The notes under the pieces: generated by a model
Databases searched by the model: none
The model's input: only the letters and a program-made list of their open reading frames with translations
Told to the model about the DNA's origin: nothing
Assembly (NCBI RefSeq): GCF_900100735.1
Contig: NZ_FNCJ01000001.1
Location: 1-64,000 of the forward strand
Reading direction: 5' to 3'
From: Paraburkholderia phenazinium
Lineage (GTDB): Bacteria > Pseudomonadota > Gammaproteobacteria > Burkholderiales > Burkholderiaceae
Length of the DNA: 64,000 nt
Made by a program: the position numbers and the translations under genes
In this document: piece by piece, positions 26,841 through 37,600 of the stretch
How positions within the stretch are numbered: the first letter of the stretch is position 1
How the letters are laid out: every line of letters begins with the position of its first letter

Positions 26841-28391
26841 CTATCCGACCTTCGACAGGTCCGCCGAGGCGGACTCGCCATGCGCTTCCTCATCACCCTG
26901 TGACAGAAAAATCCGCCTGTACAGATCTTCTCCGTAGCTGGTCTGCAAGGGCTCGGCCTCGGTCAGTCTGAATGTGCGCTCTCCGTCGGCTCGCCGCTCC
27001 GCTCTCAGGAACATCATGCCCTGCGTCTTTTGCTCATGCAGCCCGTGAGCCAGCGCGTACAGGTGTGTCACGAATACGATTTTTACGCGCTTCTGCAGCA
27101 ACGCCACGATGATCTGTCGCGCGATCTCGGAACCCTCGCGCTCATTGGTTGCGGCAAAGGATTCGTTGCACAACAAAAGTGAGTGTTCCTTGATGTGTTC
27201 GACTATTTCGCTCATTCGCTTGAGTTCCTCATCGAGCTTGCCGCTCTTCATTGATGCATCTTCCTCGCGCTTGTAGTGCGTCAAGATCCCGTCGCACACG
27301 TTCGCCGAGAACGACGCCGCCGTGACGAACATTCCGCATTGCATCATGATCTGCGCCAGTCCAACCGCGCGCAGGAACGTCGACTTGCCGCCCTGATTGG
27401 CACCCGTGATGACGATGAGTTCCTTGCCGTCCCCGTGCACGTCATTGCCGACGGGCGCGCGCCCGGAGCGCAGCGCCAAGCTCGCGTCGTACAACCCTTC
27501 GATGGCGTGCTGTCTTTCAATGCGTTCCCGCGGAACCGGAATGCACATGGCGAGATTCCGCCGTGTCAGTTCGTTGTGCAGGTTAACGCACCCCAGGTAG
27601 AAAGCCAGTTCGGTGCGCAGCATCGTAAAGAAGCTGAGGATGTGGTCGGCTGATTGCGCAAGCGCATTGGCAACGAGATTGATACCCCGCGCCTCAAGCT
27701 CTGCCAATGCACGGGCGCCATTCTCATCTCGATCGGCAATACGGAACGTTAACGAGGGCGATCGTTTTGCGAGCAGCCGTTTCAGAAAATTAGGATCCTT
27801 TTCGTGCGGTTTGCGCAGCACGTAGTTGATTCCCTTGTTGCCCGTACCCAGTCCGGCACTGATCAGCACTCCACCGCCGAACTTGAGCTCCTTCAGACAT
27901 TGCCGGATCGCCACAAAATACTCGTCCGTCAACTCGCGCTGGATCATCGCGAAAAACTGGGCAAACCCTTCTGACTGGAACTGCCCGGCCTGCGAGTCCG
28001 CCACCGTCCTCAGCGTCTTCAACACGCCGACAAATTGCTGGATCATTTCCCGCGCACCGTACAAGACCGAACTGGCTGACGACGAAAAGAAACTGTAGTA
28101 ACTCTTGCGCTCTGTTTCGATCGCCTCGATCGCGATGGCGTAGAGCTGTCGCACGGTGGCTTCGTGAATGATGCAGTCGTCGAGAATGGTCTGGCGCCAG
28201 ATAATTTCGTCGAGAATGACCGAGCTGACCGGGACGACCCGCCTGATGACGTCGTAGAGAAACGGGTCGCCCTGCGCCATCGTCTGATAGAGCGTGTTCA
28301 GTTCCAGGTCCTGCACCAGCGCCGGCTCGTTCCACTCGGCCTCGCGGCGCATATTGAAGTCGCGGTCCCTGTAGAGGAGATATGCCTTCAT
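26841..28391 (-). CDS. MutS-like ATPase, second of a pair
   Basis: A 516-aa protein with helical lever-type sequence (about 100-330) and a MutS family ATPase domain at the end: Walker A GANQGGKST, then the MutS-type segment GILTHYKREEDASMKSGKLD, Walker B LLLCNESFAATN, and THLYALAHGL. The mismatch-recognition domain of true MutS (with its Phe-x-Glu) is absent, so it is not the mismatch repair MutS. Its ATG overlaps the stop of the upstream MutS-like gene (ATGA). MutS-like genes are among the known neighbours of fluoride riboswitches; their role in fluoride stress is unknown. Confidence 0.83.
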   Translation of the reverse strand: MKAYLLYRDRDFNMRREAEWNEPALVQDLELNTLYQTMAQGDPFLYDVIRRVVPVSSVILDEIIWRQTILDDCIIHEATVRQLYAIAIEAIETERKSYYSFFSSSASSVLYGAREMIQQFVGVLKTLRTVADSQAGQFQSEGFAQFFAMIQRELTDEYFVAIRQCLKELKFGGGVLISAGLGTGNKGINYVLRKPHEKDPNFLKRLLAKRSPSLTFRIADRDENGARALAELEARGINLVANALAQSADHILSFFTMLRTELAFYLGCVNLHNELTRRNLAMCIPVPRERIERQHAIEGLYDASLALRSGRAPVGNDVHGDGKELIVITGANQGGKSTFLRAVGLAQIMMQCGMFVTAASFSANVCDGILTHYKREEDASMKSGKLDEELKRMSEIVEHIKEHSLLLCNESFAATNEREGSEIARQIIVALLQKRVKIVFVTHLYALAHGLHEQKTQGMMFLRAERRADGERTFRLTEAEPLQTSYGEDLYRRIFLSQGDEEAHGESASADLSKVG

Positions 28392-29923
28392 AGCCCGAGC
28401 CGCTCCTTCAGATGGTCATAGGTCAGGCCATAGTGTTCTGCGACCGACACCGCATATGCACGACCGTCAGCGGGTTTTCTTCTTACCCGGTAGGTGCGGG
28501 AAGCCGGGTCCCCCGGCTTGATCTCGCTGACCATGCTCACGACCTGTTCGCCGAGGTGCGCGAGCTCCTCGATGAAGGTCACGCAAACGCACAACGGATC
28601 GCGCTCCAGTATCTCGCCGATGATTTTCCTGCTCAGGAAGAGTGCGTCAGTCAGCGTTGTCGAGCTGAAGATCTCATTCATGATGATGACGCTGCGCGAC
28701 GTAGCGTGCGTCATGATGTGATGAACGCGCATCAGGTCGTCCTGAAGCTTGCCACGCAGATCTTTAGTATTCTCTTCCCGTTCGAAATGCGTAAACAGCC
28801 GGTCATACAGAAAGAGCGTCGCGTTGCGACCAGGAACTGGACAACCGATCCTCGCCAGATAATGCAGTTGACCAAAGGTGCGAGCAAAGGTCGTTTTCCC
28901 GCCGTTGTTAGGACCCGACACAACGATCAGGCGTTCTTCGCCATTGAGATGAAAATCATTCTGGACGACCCGCGCGTTTTCGCTCGTGAGCTTGTGCGCG
29001 AGCGCCAGATCGAATGTCTCGTCGCAGCGCACAGCTTTGCTGCGGGATGACACGCGCGGGTAGCAAAAGCACAGGCCCGCCGCTTCGCAGATATTGATGT
29101 AGCCGCGGTATGCGAAGTAGAACTGGATTTCGCGATCGAACGTCCGGATCGTGGCATCGAGATAGCTCGAGTTGTTCGCGCAGTATGTGGCGAGCTCCAC
29201 GAACTCATGCGGGTACAGTTGGGCGACGAAATCCAGGACGTGGGCTTCGACGTGATTCATGTCCATCCAGTCACGCAACTCGACGCGATGATCCTTGACT
29301 ACCCCCTGCTTGAATTTTTCGAAGATCTGCAGAACGTCGGTGCTGTAGTCAATTTCCGCATCGTAATGGCGTACCGTGACGGCGTTTCCCTTGATGAGCA
29401 CGCAATATCGAATCGCAGAGAGGCGCTTCTTGATATGGTCCGCGTCATGTGCGAGAGACTGAAAGCGCTCCGATGCAACATATCCAGTCAGGTATTGATG
29501 AAACGTCGTTAGTCCTTTCGACGTGGGCGCCGCCAGCGGCAGATGCCGGGCAAAGGCCGCAAGTGTTTCGCAATAGACCACGACCGCTTCGAGGAACCAC
29601 CACTGCTTCTGGAGCAGGTAGTGGAGCTTTTCCGCCTGTAGCAGGTGCTCGCGCACTTTGCGCATGCCCTGGGCGAAAGCATTGATGCTGTCGAGCACAT
29701 CAGCCTCGTCGAGGTCTTGCATGACCTCGTGCCGATACATGATCGCGTCCTCACGCGACAGCTCGGTATAGAAGAACGGCTTCAGGTTGTAGTCGTTCCA
29801 TCCGATCGTGACTGCCGAGACAATCTGGTCGAGATTGAGATCGCTAAAAAAATCTGGCTCCGGCACGTCATCGCGCTCTGGTCCATCCTCTGGTTTTTCG
29901 AACAGGATGCTGTGAAAGACCAT
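28388..29923 (-). CDS. MutS-like ATPase, first of a pair
   Basis: A 511-aa protein with the same layout as its neighbour: a long helical core and a C-terminal MutS ATPase domain with Walker A GPNNGGKTT, the segment RLFTHFEREENTKDLRGKL, Walker B VIIMNEIFSSTT and a final helix region. The ATG at 29923 follows a purine-rich AGGGGGT. The related pair may form a heterodimer, as MutS ATPases work as dimers (inference). It is the first gene behind riboswitch 30187-30234. Confidence 0.83.
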   Translation of the reverse strand: MVFHSILFEKPEDGPERDDVPEPDFFSDLNLDQIVSAVTIGWNDYNLKPFFYTELSREDAIMYRHEVMQDLDEADVLDSINAFAQGMRKVREHLLQAEKLHYLLQKQWWFLEAVVVYCETLAAFARHLPLAAPTSKGLTTFHQYLTGYVASERFQSLAHDADHIKKRLSAIRYCVLIKGNAVTVRHYDAEIDYSTDVLQIFEKFKQGVVKDHRVELRDWMDMNHVEAHVLDFVAQLYPHEFVELATYCANNSSYLDATIRTFDREIQFYFAYRGYINICEAAGLCFCYPRVSSRSKAVRCDETFDLALAHKLTSENARVVQNDFHLNGEERLIVVSGPNNGGKTTFARTFGQLHYLARIGCPVPGRNATLFLYDRLFTHFEREENTKDLRGKLQDDLMRVHHIMTHATSRSVIIMNEIFSSTTLTDALFLSRKIIGEILERDPLCVCVTFIEELAHLGEQVVSMVSEIKPGDPASRTYRVRRKPADGRAYAVSVAEHYGLTYDHLKERLGL

Positions 29924-30186
29924 GCGTACCCCCTTCCTGTTTGGCAGCCGCACATGCGCCTGCAACCAGATTCCGTCGACCGCGCGAGATACTAGTTCCA
30001 CGCGGCGCGATGGAGTCTGAGCAGAGATTCCAACGTCCAGCCGCGCGCTCGACTGCAATCAGTGAGGCGGACAGACGTTATCGGTACGGTGATGAAAACT
30101 GGGAGGGGACGCCAACTTGACGATGGCGCGCGCTTCAGACAAACGAAGCAAGTCGAGGCGTGCCCACAGTGCCCTAACCCAGGCCT

Positions 30187-30234
30187 GTAGGCATCATTAG
30201 CCCCTGCGGGCGGTTATGGAGGAATGCCATCTCC
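30187..30234 (-). promoter_or_regulatory. Fluoride riboswitch controlling the MutS-like pair
   Basis: Minus-strand RNA: GGAGATGGCATTCCTCC, ATAACCGCCC with a short hairpin, then GGGGCTAATGATGCCTAC, a compact crcB motif. A leader of about 260 bases separates it from the start codon at 29923. Confidence 0.86.
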
Positions 30235-31487
30235 ACGTCAATTCTCAGTCTACGCCGTGCAACACGAGGATACAAGCCGCTGGCGGAGTCAGCCTCGCCG
30301 GGGTGCCATACAGGAAAGCGACACGCAAGTTTGTCTCGTAAGAAGTGCGGCTTGATCGGCCATCAGAGCATTCGCTTCAATCACATTTCAATGACACGTC
30401 CGAAGCGTTGCCTGAAGTTCGCGGACGTCCTTCCTGCATCACGAACAGTCAATCAACTATCCGACCATGACCATCGCCTCATGGCCGGTCCCTGTTTGAC
30501 GGCGATCGGCAGCACGCGACCCGTTTCCGCCACTGGCCTTTCCACAAAGCAGTCATTCTGAGCCACGGCAGAATGGCAGAATCCAGCAAGACGGCCCCGC
30601 GCAGGCTGCATGCGCCCCTGAAGTCCGTGCCAAGATATGTAGCAGGGGGCGTCGAACGAGGATTCTGGCAAGGTTCGCGGCCGGGGTATGGGCTCCGTCG
30701 TATGCTCGTCGATGGAACGGGAAGCAGAAGGGCTGCCTGCGCCCCGCGGAGCACAAGAGCATCCACACTGACCGGATCGTACTTGTTCCTGGCCCGCCAA
30801 ACGAAAATCCAAATGACGGCGGACATTGGGCGTGGTGGAATCACAGCTTCGACTGGATGGACCGGCACAGCCCTTTCTGTTTTTCGTAATGGCAATGAAG
30901 GTGGTCAAGCCAATGCTTTCGTGGAGATCTGCGTTCATTGCAGAATCACATGACCGAGCTGTCCGTCTGCACGTGCTTGATAGACCCACATTTTCCACAT
31001 GAAAACATCAAACGGAGGAATTTTTTTTAAATAGACCTCTCGGAACGATGAGGCGATCGGCAGTTTAATACGCGTGATCAATTTATAGAACCTCCTGAAA
31101 TTTCTGGCTATGTTAATCGATATCAACTTTCCTCAGGGCTCGCACCCGTTCGTTGATTAACGCCGCAAATTATTCGGGTCCATCGGTAGCCCGATACATC
31201 GAACACCATTGAATCGCCACAAAGGCCAAGTTGCACCGCTTTCTTTGCGCGGCACTACCAGTTTCTTGCTCTTCGAAGCCACTGATGAAAATCCAGCATC
31301 GGCGGTCTGCTCACACATCGACGTCTCCTCGACGCCCACACTTTCCAGCGCGCCCAGCTTCTATTGTCAGCCCGTGATTCAAATAGACCAGCACCCGCTT
31401 GACGGTCTGACGCCCGACCGCTGCCACACCGCATGGCGGGGGATCTCGGCGGCTCATCCGAAATCGTGAGATCTTGCGCTAGAATTA
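30235..31487. other. Mostly non-coding region with recombinase debris
   Basis: Apart from the serine recombinase remnant, no reading frame here looks like a protein. The stretch 31000-31150 is AT-rich compared with the surroundings. It may contain the promoter of the fluoride-controlled MutS-like operon just right of 30234. Confidence 0.4.
30642..30865 (+). pseudogene. Serine recombinase remnant with frameshift
   Basis: One frame reads VERGFWQGSRPGYGLRRMLV, then another frame continues EHKSIHTDRIVLVPGPPNE. Together they match the middle of large serine recombinases, where a PxGYGLRR block precedes KSIxTDRVxLVPGPPEE. A frameshift lies near 30745, and both ends are missing. It is debris of a past mobile element. 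Confidence 0.5.
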
Positions 31488-31503
31488 CTGTATGTTTATA
31501 CAG
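31488..31503. promoter_or_regulatory. Orphan LexA-type box
   Basis: CTGT-ATGTTTAT-ACAG matches the CTGT-N8-ACAG SOS box. It is followed by GGAGC and a GTG opening only 14 codons, so the gene it served has probably been lost. Confidence 0.5.
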
Positions 31504-31693
31504 TACTTTTGGAGCTTGATCGTGAATCGCACTGACGCGGCCGCTCAGCAGATACGCGCCCCCGGGTGAACGGGCGCGCTCCATCGATGCTGTCCTCGAC
31601 TCAAGTATGTATTCGGAGGCGGGGGGAATAACTGAGCGACGGGTGCATCTCCTCAGCCTAAATGGTTTTGGGGGACATGGCATACCTGAAAAC

Positions 31694-31709
31694 CTGTACA
31701 TTTATACAG
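31694..31709. promoter_or_regulatory. Second orphan LexA-type box
   Basis: CTGT-ACATTTAT-ACAG, 206 bases from the first box and with the same TTTATACAGTA core. No intact SOS gene is adjacent on either side. Confidence 0.5.
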
Positions 31710-31827
31710 TATCGTACACGTGTTCGTCCGCCAGGAACTGGCACTTTTAGTCGGAGCGCTGGTCCATCCAGGTACCGCTGATAGGGAGCGTCTCAGCCAG
31801 CGGGTGGACAATGCTTTAAATTCGCGC

Positions 31828-31917
31828 TCACCGTTGGCTGGCGAGATCGATCAGCGCCGAGACGGTCCCGAGCGCTTCGCGATAATCTTCTTCGTTCTCG
31901 ATGAGACGCACGGTCAT
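31828..31917 (-). pseudogene. HigA-like antitoxin N-terminal fragment
   Basis: A 29-codon ORF reading MTVRLIENEEDYREALGTVS at its start. This resembles the first helix of HigA-type antitoxins (IxxxxDYxxAL). It ends at a stop after about 29 residues, with no helix-turn-helix, so it is truncated. The same kind of N-terminus begins the next gene upstream (31969-32487). Confidence 0.4.
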
Positions 31918-31968
31918 GGCTCGCCCCCGGGGGAAATGCTGCCACTGCACTCCCGCAGTGATCGGGAT

Positions 31969-32487
31969 TTAAGGGAGATCCGGACTCTGCCCGTTGAGCC
32001 AGTCCGACCAATCCCATGCATAAATGCAGTCACCGCAGCCATCCGGGTCGAACAATGGCAAGCACCACATCCGCCACCACTCCCTCAGTTCGTCCTGCAA
32101 GGGCTGGGGCACGTCCGCTATCCGCACGGCACACGGCTCGCCTGCGTCCTCGCTTACGGGCACGACACGCTGCAGAACCTGACGATCGTCCTGGGTCAGG
32201 GGGGTATGCAGACCCAGCGCGAACCGGAGCCGTCGTCGTTCCCATTCCGGTTGCAGAAACCGGCGAGACCCGAAAGCGTCAGCGCTCCAGTTGTGCTTCG
32301 CCACCATCGTTCGTCGGGCGCCAGCGGGTAGACCCAGAACATGCTCCATCTCGTAACGTTCGACGCCGCTCGCCAGTGCGAACAACTGGTCGTCGTCCGG
32401 CGTGCCGGGCGCCGGGTCAAGTCCAGCCAGATCGAGGAGCGTCTGTCGAGCTTCGCGATACTCCTGGCCATTCTGGATGAGTCGCAC
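31969..32487 (-). CDS. Protein with HigA-like N-terminus and unknown C-terminus
   Basis: A 172-aa ORF. The GTG at 32487 has AGGA eight bases upstream. Residues 1-55 (VRLIQNGQEYREARQTLLDL, then PGTPDDDQLFALA and VERYEMEH) match the toxin-binding region of HigA antitoxins. Where HigA continues into a helix-turn-helix, this protein runs on into unrelated sequence ending DPDGCGDCIYAWDWSDWL. It could be a hybrid made by recombination or an antitoxin with another output domain. No toxin is adjacent. Confidence 0.45.
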   Translation of the reverse strand: MRLIQNGQEYREARQTLLDLAGLDPAPGTPDDDQLFALASGVERYEMEHVLGLPAGARRTMVAKHNWSADAFGSRRFLQPEWERRRLRFALGLHTPLTQDDRQVLQRVVPVSEDAGEPCAVRIADVPQPLQDELREWWRMWCLPLFDPDGCGDCIYAWDWSDWLNGQSPDLP

Positions 32488-33299
32488 AGTTATGGTCCTG
32501 CCTACACATGAAATGGTGCCAGTGTACCGGCCCGCGGGCCATTCTGGGCGGGCCGTAGCGGCGTTGTCCCGGGTTTTACCCATTAGACACCATTCCGACA
32601 ATACGAATTGTCAGAGTAGGTGGCGAGTTCGGACCTTGCCCTGAACGCTTTGAATTTCATCGACGACGGGCCGGCTGTGATGCCCAGCTCGCTGCCGCCA
32701 AGGCCGGCGAGGCGGGCCGCGCGATGGATGTCCGTGCGCGCGCTTCGGCCATCGCAACCAGTGTATCGGCGACGAAGGCCACCGGCAGGTCCGGATTGTC
32801 CTGCACCACCCTCCTCTGACTCGCGCGGGACACGGGTGCGGGAAACGGTACGCGGCGGATTCTCCGGCGGGTGGCGCAGGCAATGCTAGTCATTGAACCA
32901 GATCCTGGGCAGGGGTCTCAGGGTTCACCGTGTCCATTCTTCCCGGATCGCCTGCTGATACTCAAGCCCGTCGACTCCCGGGTACGAAGCTGCATCCAGC
33001 ACCCGCGCGGCAGTTTCGATCCTGCGGCGCTGCCCACGACACCATCAGGCGCGCGAGGCGCACCACCGCGCCGGCTGCGACCGCCAGGCGGATCAACATC
33101 CGTAACAGAAGCGGCTCGCGGGTGTCGGCCTCGATGGCTGCGCCGGCTTTCTTGATGCCCATGTACACGCTTCCCTGAACAGCCTATCGTAGCTACCGAT
33201 TTAACCAGCCGGGGACGACAGTTCGCGGGGGAGTTTTCGCGCACGCGAAAATCGTAGACCGCAATAGCTGCGTCATCGCCGTTACCGATAGGAGATTCC
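32488..33299. other. Degenerate region with fragmentary small ORFs
   Basis: Several short minus-strand stretches look like broken coding sequence (for example ending VDGLEYQQAIREEWTR near 32935, and MGIKKAGAAIEADTREPLLL from about 33162), but in different frames with stops between. I cannot build a complete gene. It is consistent with decaying mobile-element DNA. Confidence 0.35.
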
Positions 33300-33841
33300 A
33301 TGGCCCTGCCAAACCGTCGAACGTTCTCGCTTCAGACCCCCGCCGATCTTTACAGAAAACTAAACTTCGAAGCCCTGGAACTCCACAATAATCCCCCCGA
33401 CGACCTAGAGCAGCGTGCGTACGCGGTCATGAACGCGATTACCACCGCATGGCAGATGAAAGATTGGGTCTACGAGGCGCTGCGCGAGGCAGGTGAGCTC
33501 AATCGCCTGAACGAATTCGCGGGCCGCATCATTCGGGGTAAAAAAGACTTCGGTACGTTCTTGTGCGAAAGCAGTCCGTGGATGAACGTATGCTTTCAAC
33601 TTGCCACTGCCGCCAAGCATTTCGACGTTGGACAAGACGCCGGCATCGAAGTGCTTACCACTATCGAGTTTCAGGTCGCCCCGGAGACCACCCCGTCCAC
33701 GAACTGCGCGGGCAGGATGAAATCATGGTCCGAACGCCCCGCAACAGCATCTCTGGCCCCGACCTCGTACTATTGCTCGATTACATCTGGTCGCGGGCGC
33801 TACCGCGACTTGGACTTCTAGACCCGGAGGTGGCCGAGTAG
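33300..33841 (+). pseudogene. Hypothetical gene interrupted by a frameshift
   Basis: AGGAGA lies four bases before the ATG at 33300, a strong ribosome site. The first about 128 codons (MALPNRRTFSLQTPADLYRK onwards) look coding, and then the protein-like reading continues in another frame: HELRGQDEIMVRTPRNSIS and LLLDYIWSRALPRLGLLDPE, to a TAG at 33839-33841. The shift lies near 33680. The intact product would be about 180 aa, mainly helical, of unknown family. A sequencing error would also explain it. Confidence 0.55.
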
Positions 33842-34115
33842 ACGAACTACGCTTACACACTGCACTGCATCCAAGAATGCAACGTCACAGCTCCCGGTTT
33901 AGCCAACCGGCAACACTGCGACGACGAACATCGGTTTCCGCCGCTGCCGAACGCGCCCCGAGCGCTCCACGTGCGCATCACGCCAATGTGCTGCGCGACC
34001 ACCCACCGCAGATCGCCGCTCGCGTCGTAATACGACGCCGGGCGCCGTATCCTCTTCCCGTCCGCCGATTTCATATCTTCATCTCCCGGGGCGCGTTAGC
34101 CTGCGGATGCCTGGG

Positions 34116-34439
34116 TCAGCAGAAGATCGGCTTGACCGTATAGCCAGCCGACCGCAGCCGGTTGATCAGCCCGCTAGGACCGGGCAGATGCATGGCGCCA
34201 ACCAGAATTACCGCCCGCCCTTCGTCCAGATGCTGGCGTAAGCGCGGTATCCAGGCGGCTTTGCGTTCGTCGACCATAATATGGTTCATCGCCGCAACCC
34301 CATCGGCGCTACCCACTGAGATATCGAATTGCTCACGCACGGATTGAATCCCGGCCAAGCCTAGGGCCGCAGCAATGCGGACAGCAGATCGTGCCCATGA
34401 CTCAAAATGAGGCGCAGGTCGAAGAATCGAAACCGGTCA
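34116..34439 (-). pseudogene. TraB/GumN-family C-terminal fragment
   Basis: The reading frame ends GRAVILVGAMHLPGPSGLIN and GYTVKPIFC, the conserved end of TraB/GumN-type putative peptidases (VGAxHLPGxxGL). Upstream, FESWARSAVRIAAALGLAGI continues the fold back to a stop near 34440. The N-terminal two thirds, including the signal region, are missing. Confidence 0.55.
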
Positions 34440-34617
34440 TTTTCCGGGTAGATTTGCCGACTCGCATAAAAAATTGTCCGCGAGTTGATAGCGGTGGCCG
34501 CATAAACGCACGCTTAGCTTGCTCCCCCTACTACGAACATCGAATGGCGACCTGAGCTCGCATTAGTTAGCCCGAGGCCCAGACATCGCTTCAGGCCGAT
34601 CCATCACACGCAGTCTG

Positions 34618-37600
34618 CTAATCCCGCCGTGTCGCGTCGATGCCCCATGGAGCGACGCCAATGACAATCCTCTGGCCTAGGAACGTCTCGTTGAGGTTCT
34701 TGTCGCGCGATTCAGCTTGTTTTTTTATCGATGATCGATTGATCAAGGCATGTGCAATTTTTTCGTCGCGTAACTCACCAATATCGTCCGACGCTGTTAC
34801 GTCGCGGCTAAGCCAAACCGATGACCGTCGATCGCACGTCTGCAGGAAGAGAACCCACGTGGCATATGCATCTTCACTGCTTTGCGCAGCAAGGAAGGCG
34901 CGCCACCAGTGGCGGGCCACCGCATCGTTCTGACGCCGTCGCGCTGCGCTTCGCGTCATCTCCTCGATCGAGCTTCGAGCAGGACCGACCGGCCAGTCAT
35001 CCATCGCTCCTGAGTCGTCACCGGTGAGAAAACCGCTGAGGACGATCGCCCGTTTCTGACGCCAGACATACGGTGATCTGCGGTCGACCTCAATCTGCGC
35101 CTCAAGCCAGCGGCGCCGGCCATTAAAAATCGCAGCGAAGGCGAGTTCACCCAGCCCCTTGTCGGTCGAGCACCTGTGAAGATCGATCAGCGATGTCCGT
35201 AACGTGTCGGTAGCTGACGAATCCGTGGCTCGAAAAGCGATGTGAATGAGTTCGTCCACACCACCTTCCCCGATGTGTTGCACTGCCATGAGTTGCCTTA
35301 GCGCATGCCAAAGCTGGACTCCACGGCCCGGGTCATGGTTCAAGAGGGTTTCGCAAATAGCAAGGAAGGTTGTTTCGGCTAGGCGGACGCGCCGCTTGAA
35401 GTCCTTGGTGAGCCGATCAAAGCCCTCAATCCAATGGTCGAAGATCTCCGGCGCGTGTGTCCAAACCGGCGTGAGGTCATCAACGTTGATGTTGGCAAGA
35501 TAGAGGCTTGCACCGGCTGCCCGGGCGTCGTCGATACGCTGACGCGCTGTCTCGGTCGCACGCTTCCAGGCGCGCCGTTGAGCCTCCAGATCTTGAGCCT
35601 CCCGGAACGTTGCGAACTGATCATCGCTTGTGTTCTCGCCCTTTCGTAGCTGCAAGGTATAAAACGAAGGGTATTCGAGCCACATAGAAAGCTCGATCGT
35701 GAGGTCGGATCCCGGATCTGGCTCGGGCACCGCGCCTGCGGTCAGTACGTCCCCAAAAATCGCAACTGCGAGGCGAATGTCTACCGGGTCGCTGCCTCGC
35801 AATCGCGCTGCCTCCAGTAGGCGCCATGGCGCGATGCGCGGTGCGAGCTGCTCGAACGGCACGGAAGGCGCGCCGGAAATCAGCGCGCCAGAGCCGTAGT
35901 GGTTGACCCAAAAGTGCTCCTCGCCCTTCCATGTCCAATCCCACTGGATCAGAAGTCGGCCGAAGCGCTCGCCGTCGGCACGTTCGAGCGTCCGGAATGC
36001 GATTCCCCGGTCCACCTGGTCATCGCCCCGGGCCTTTATTTCCAGCCAGCTCCATATGCGATCGCTCAACGCTGAGCCGTAAAAGGACAGAACGCAGAGT
36101 AGGTCGTGCTGCTGCTTTTGAGTTCCCTGTCCGAAACGATCGAGTAGTGCATCCCCGGCCTCCCGAGTTGGCACCGAAACCACATGAGAGAAGTCGGTTA
36201 GGACTGTCTTGAGACCGGCTTCAATCATGCGCGTCGCTTGGGTCAACCAATCCTCGCCTTGGACTTCGACGATCAGCAGTTGGCTTGCCGCATAGAGTTC
36301 GTTTCCCTCGTCGCTCTCGGCGAATTTTGTGCGTAGGGCGCTCGCTGAATCGCGAGACGCTTCGTCTGAAATTATCAGCTGATGCGTCGCGCGAATAGCC
36401 CGCCAGTATCTTTGTTCACGCGTTGCGTCCTGCAGCGTCAGCAGCTTACGCCGACCTATGTCCGCCAAAACATCGGGGGCGCAGCGAGCGAGGACAGGCT
36501 CAATCTCCTCGAAAGCGTGATTCTCAACAGTGTTGCCTCCGGCGCTGTCAAGCTTGGATGCATCGATGGAGCTTGCGGCACTGCGAACCTCCGCGACCAC
36601 GCACGCGGGCGGGTTGAAGTTCGGATTCAGCCAAAATGGCTTCGCTCGCCGAAGACGCGCGTGGAGCGGCCTTGCCCCGTCGGAGAGGACGTCGTCTGCA
36701 TGCCGGCGCTCAAGCGGGAACACGCTCGTCGCGGGAGACGCGACATAGTCGCTTTCGTAGCACCAGCTTCCATCGAGTGTAGAGTCGATGTCCCGAGCTG
36801 CGATCTCATCAGCTTCGTATCCGGTGAGGAAAAGCAGGCGTCTGGCGAGTCGCGCTGGCAAATCGGGACTAATTCCATGTTCAGGACTGCGCCCTTGGAT
36901 CGCCGCCGCGAGCCGTCGAAGCTCCTCGGCCGTCGCCTCTGGATCGGCTTCGTTGAGGACGAGTAGCCATCGAAGGCCGTCCAAACCGGCATTCCCTTGC
37001 CCAACTGTTTCATTGATTGTCGCCACTTCAATCAATGGGACTGCCGCCGCTAATGGAAATCCGTCGAGAATCGATGGAATCGTTTCGTGAAGAATGCCTT
37101 CGTCGAGGTCGACGAATATCATCGCTTGACCCAAGACTGTCAAAGGACCGGATTTGTCGACGCCGACGTGGTCGATCAAACGCTGTGCTCGATGTTCTTC
37201 GAAATCCTTGGTGTTACCGACGTCGCTGTCGCGAACGCCTCGGGAAATGATCCGCAGCCAGGACATCGTCCGCTTTACGATGGCCGTCCGGGCCGGGACA
37301 TCAGTGCGAGGAATGGCACGCAACGCGCTGGTGGCCCAGATCCTTGCAGACGCCTGAGCATGCGATGCAGAGTGTTCGATGGCATCGAGTAGCGGACTAA
37401 CCAGGTTCGCCGATAAGGCTGCAAGCTCGCTACGATGGTGATCGGTGAGGTTCTGAGTTTGAAGCCAGGACGTGACCAGCGCGCCCGCAATCGGCGTTTC
37501 CGTCGGGTCACCCCGCTCGATCAGGATCGCCACGGCCGCACGCAGTATCTCAGCACGCTGATCGAGTCCGGCGATGGGGTCTAGCCACTGGGACAGTGCT

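Noticed and set aside
26841..29923. Mismatch repair MutS
   Set aside because: The mismatch-recognition domain is missing and both proteins are only about 510 aa long.
30453..30998. A 181-codon minus-strand gene
   Set aside because: It runs opposite the serine recombinase remnant and its product has no recognisable pattern.
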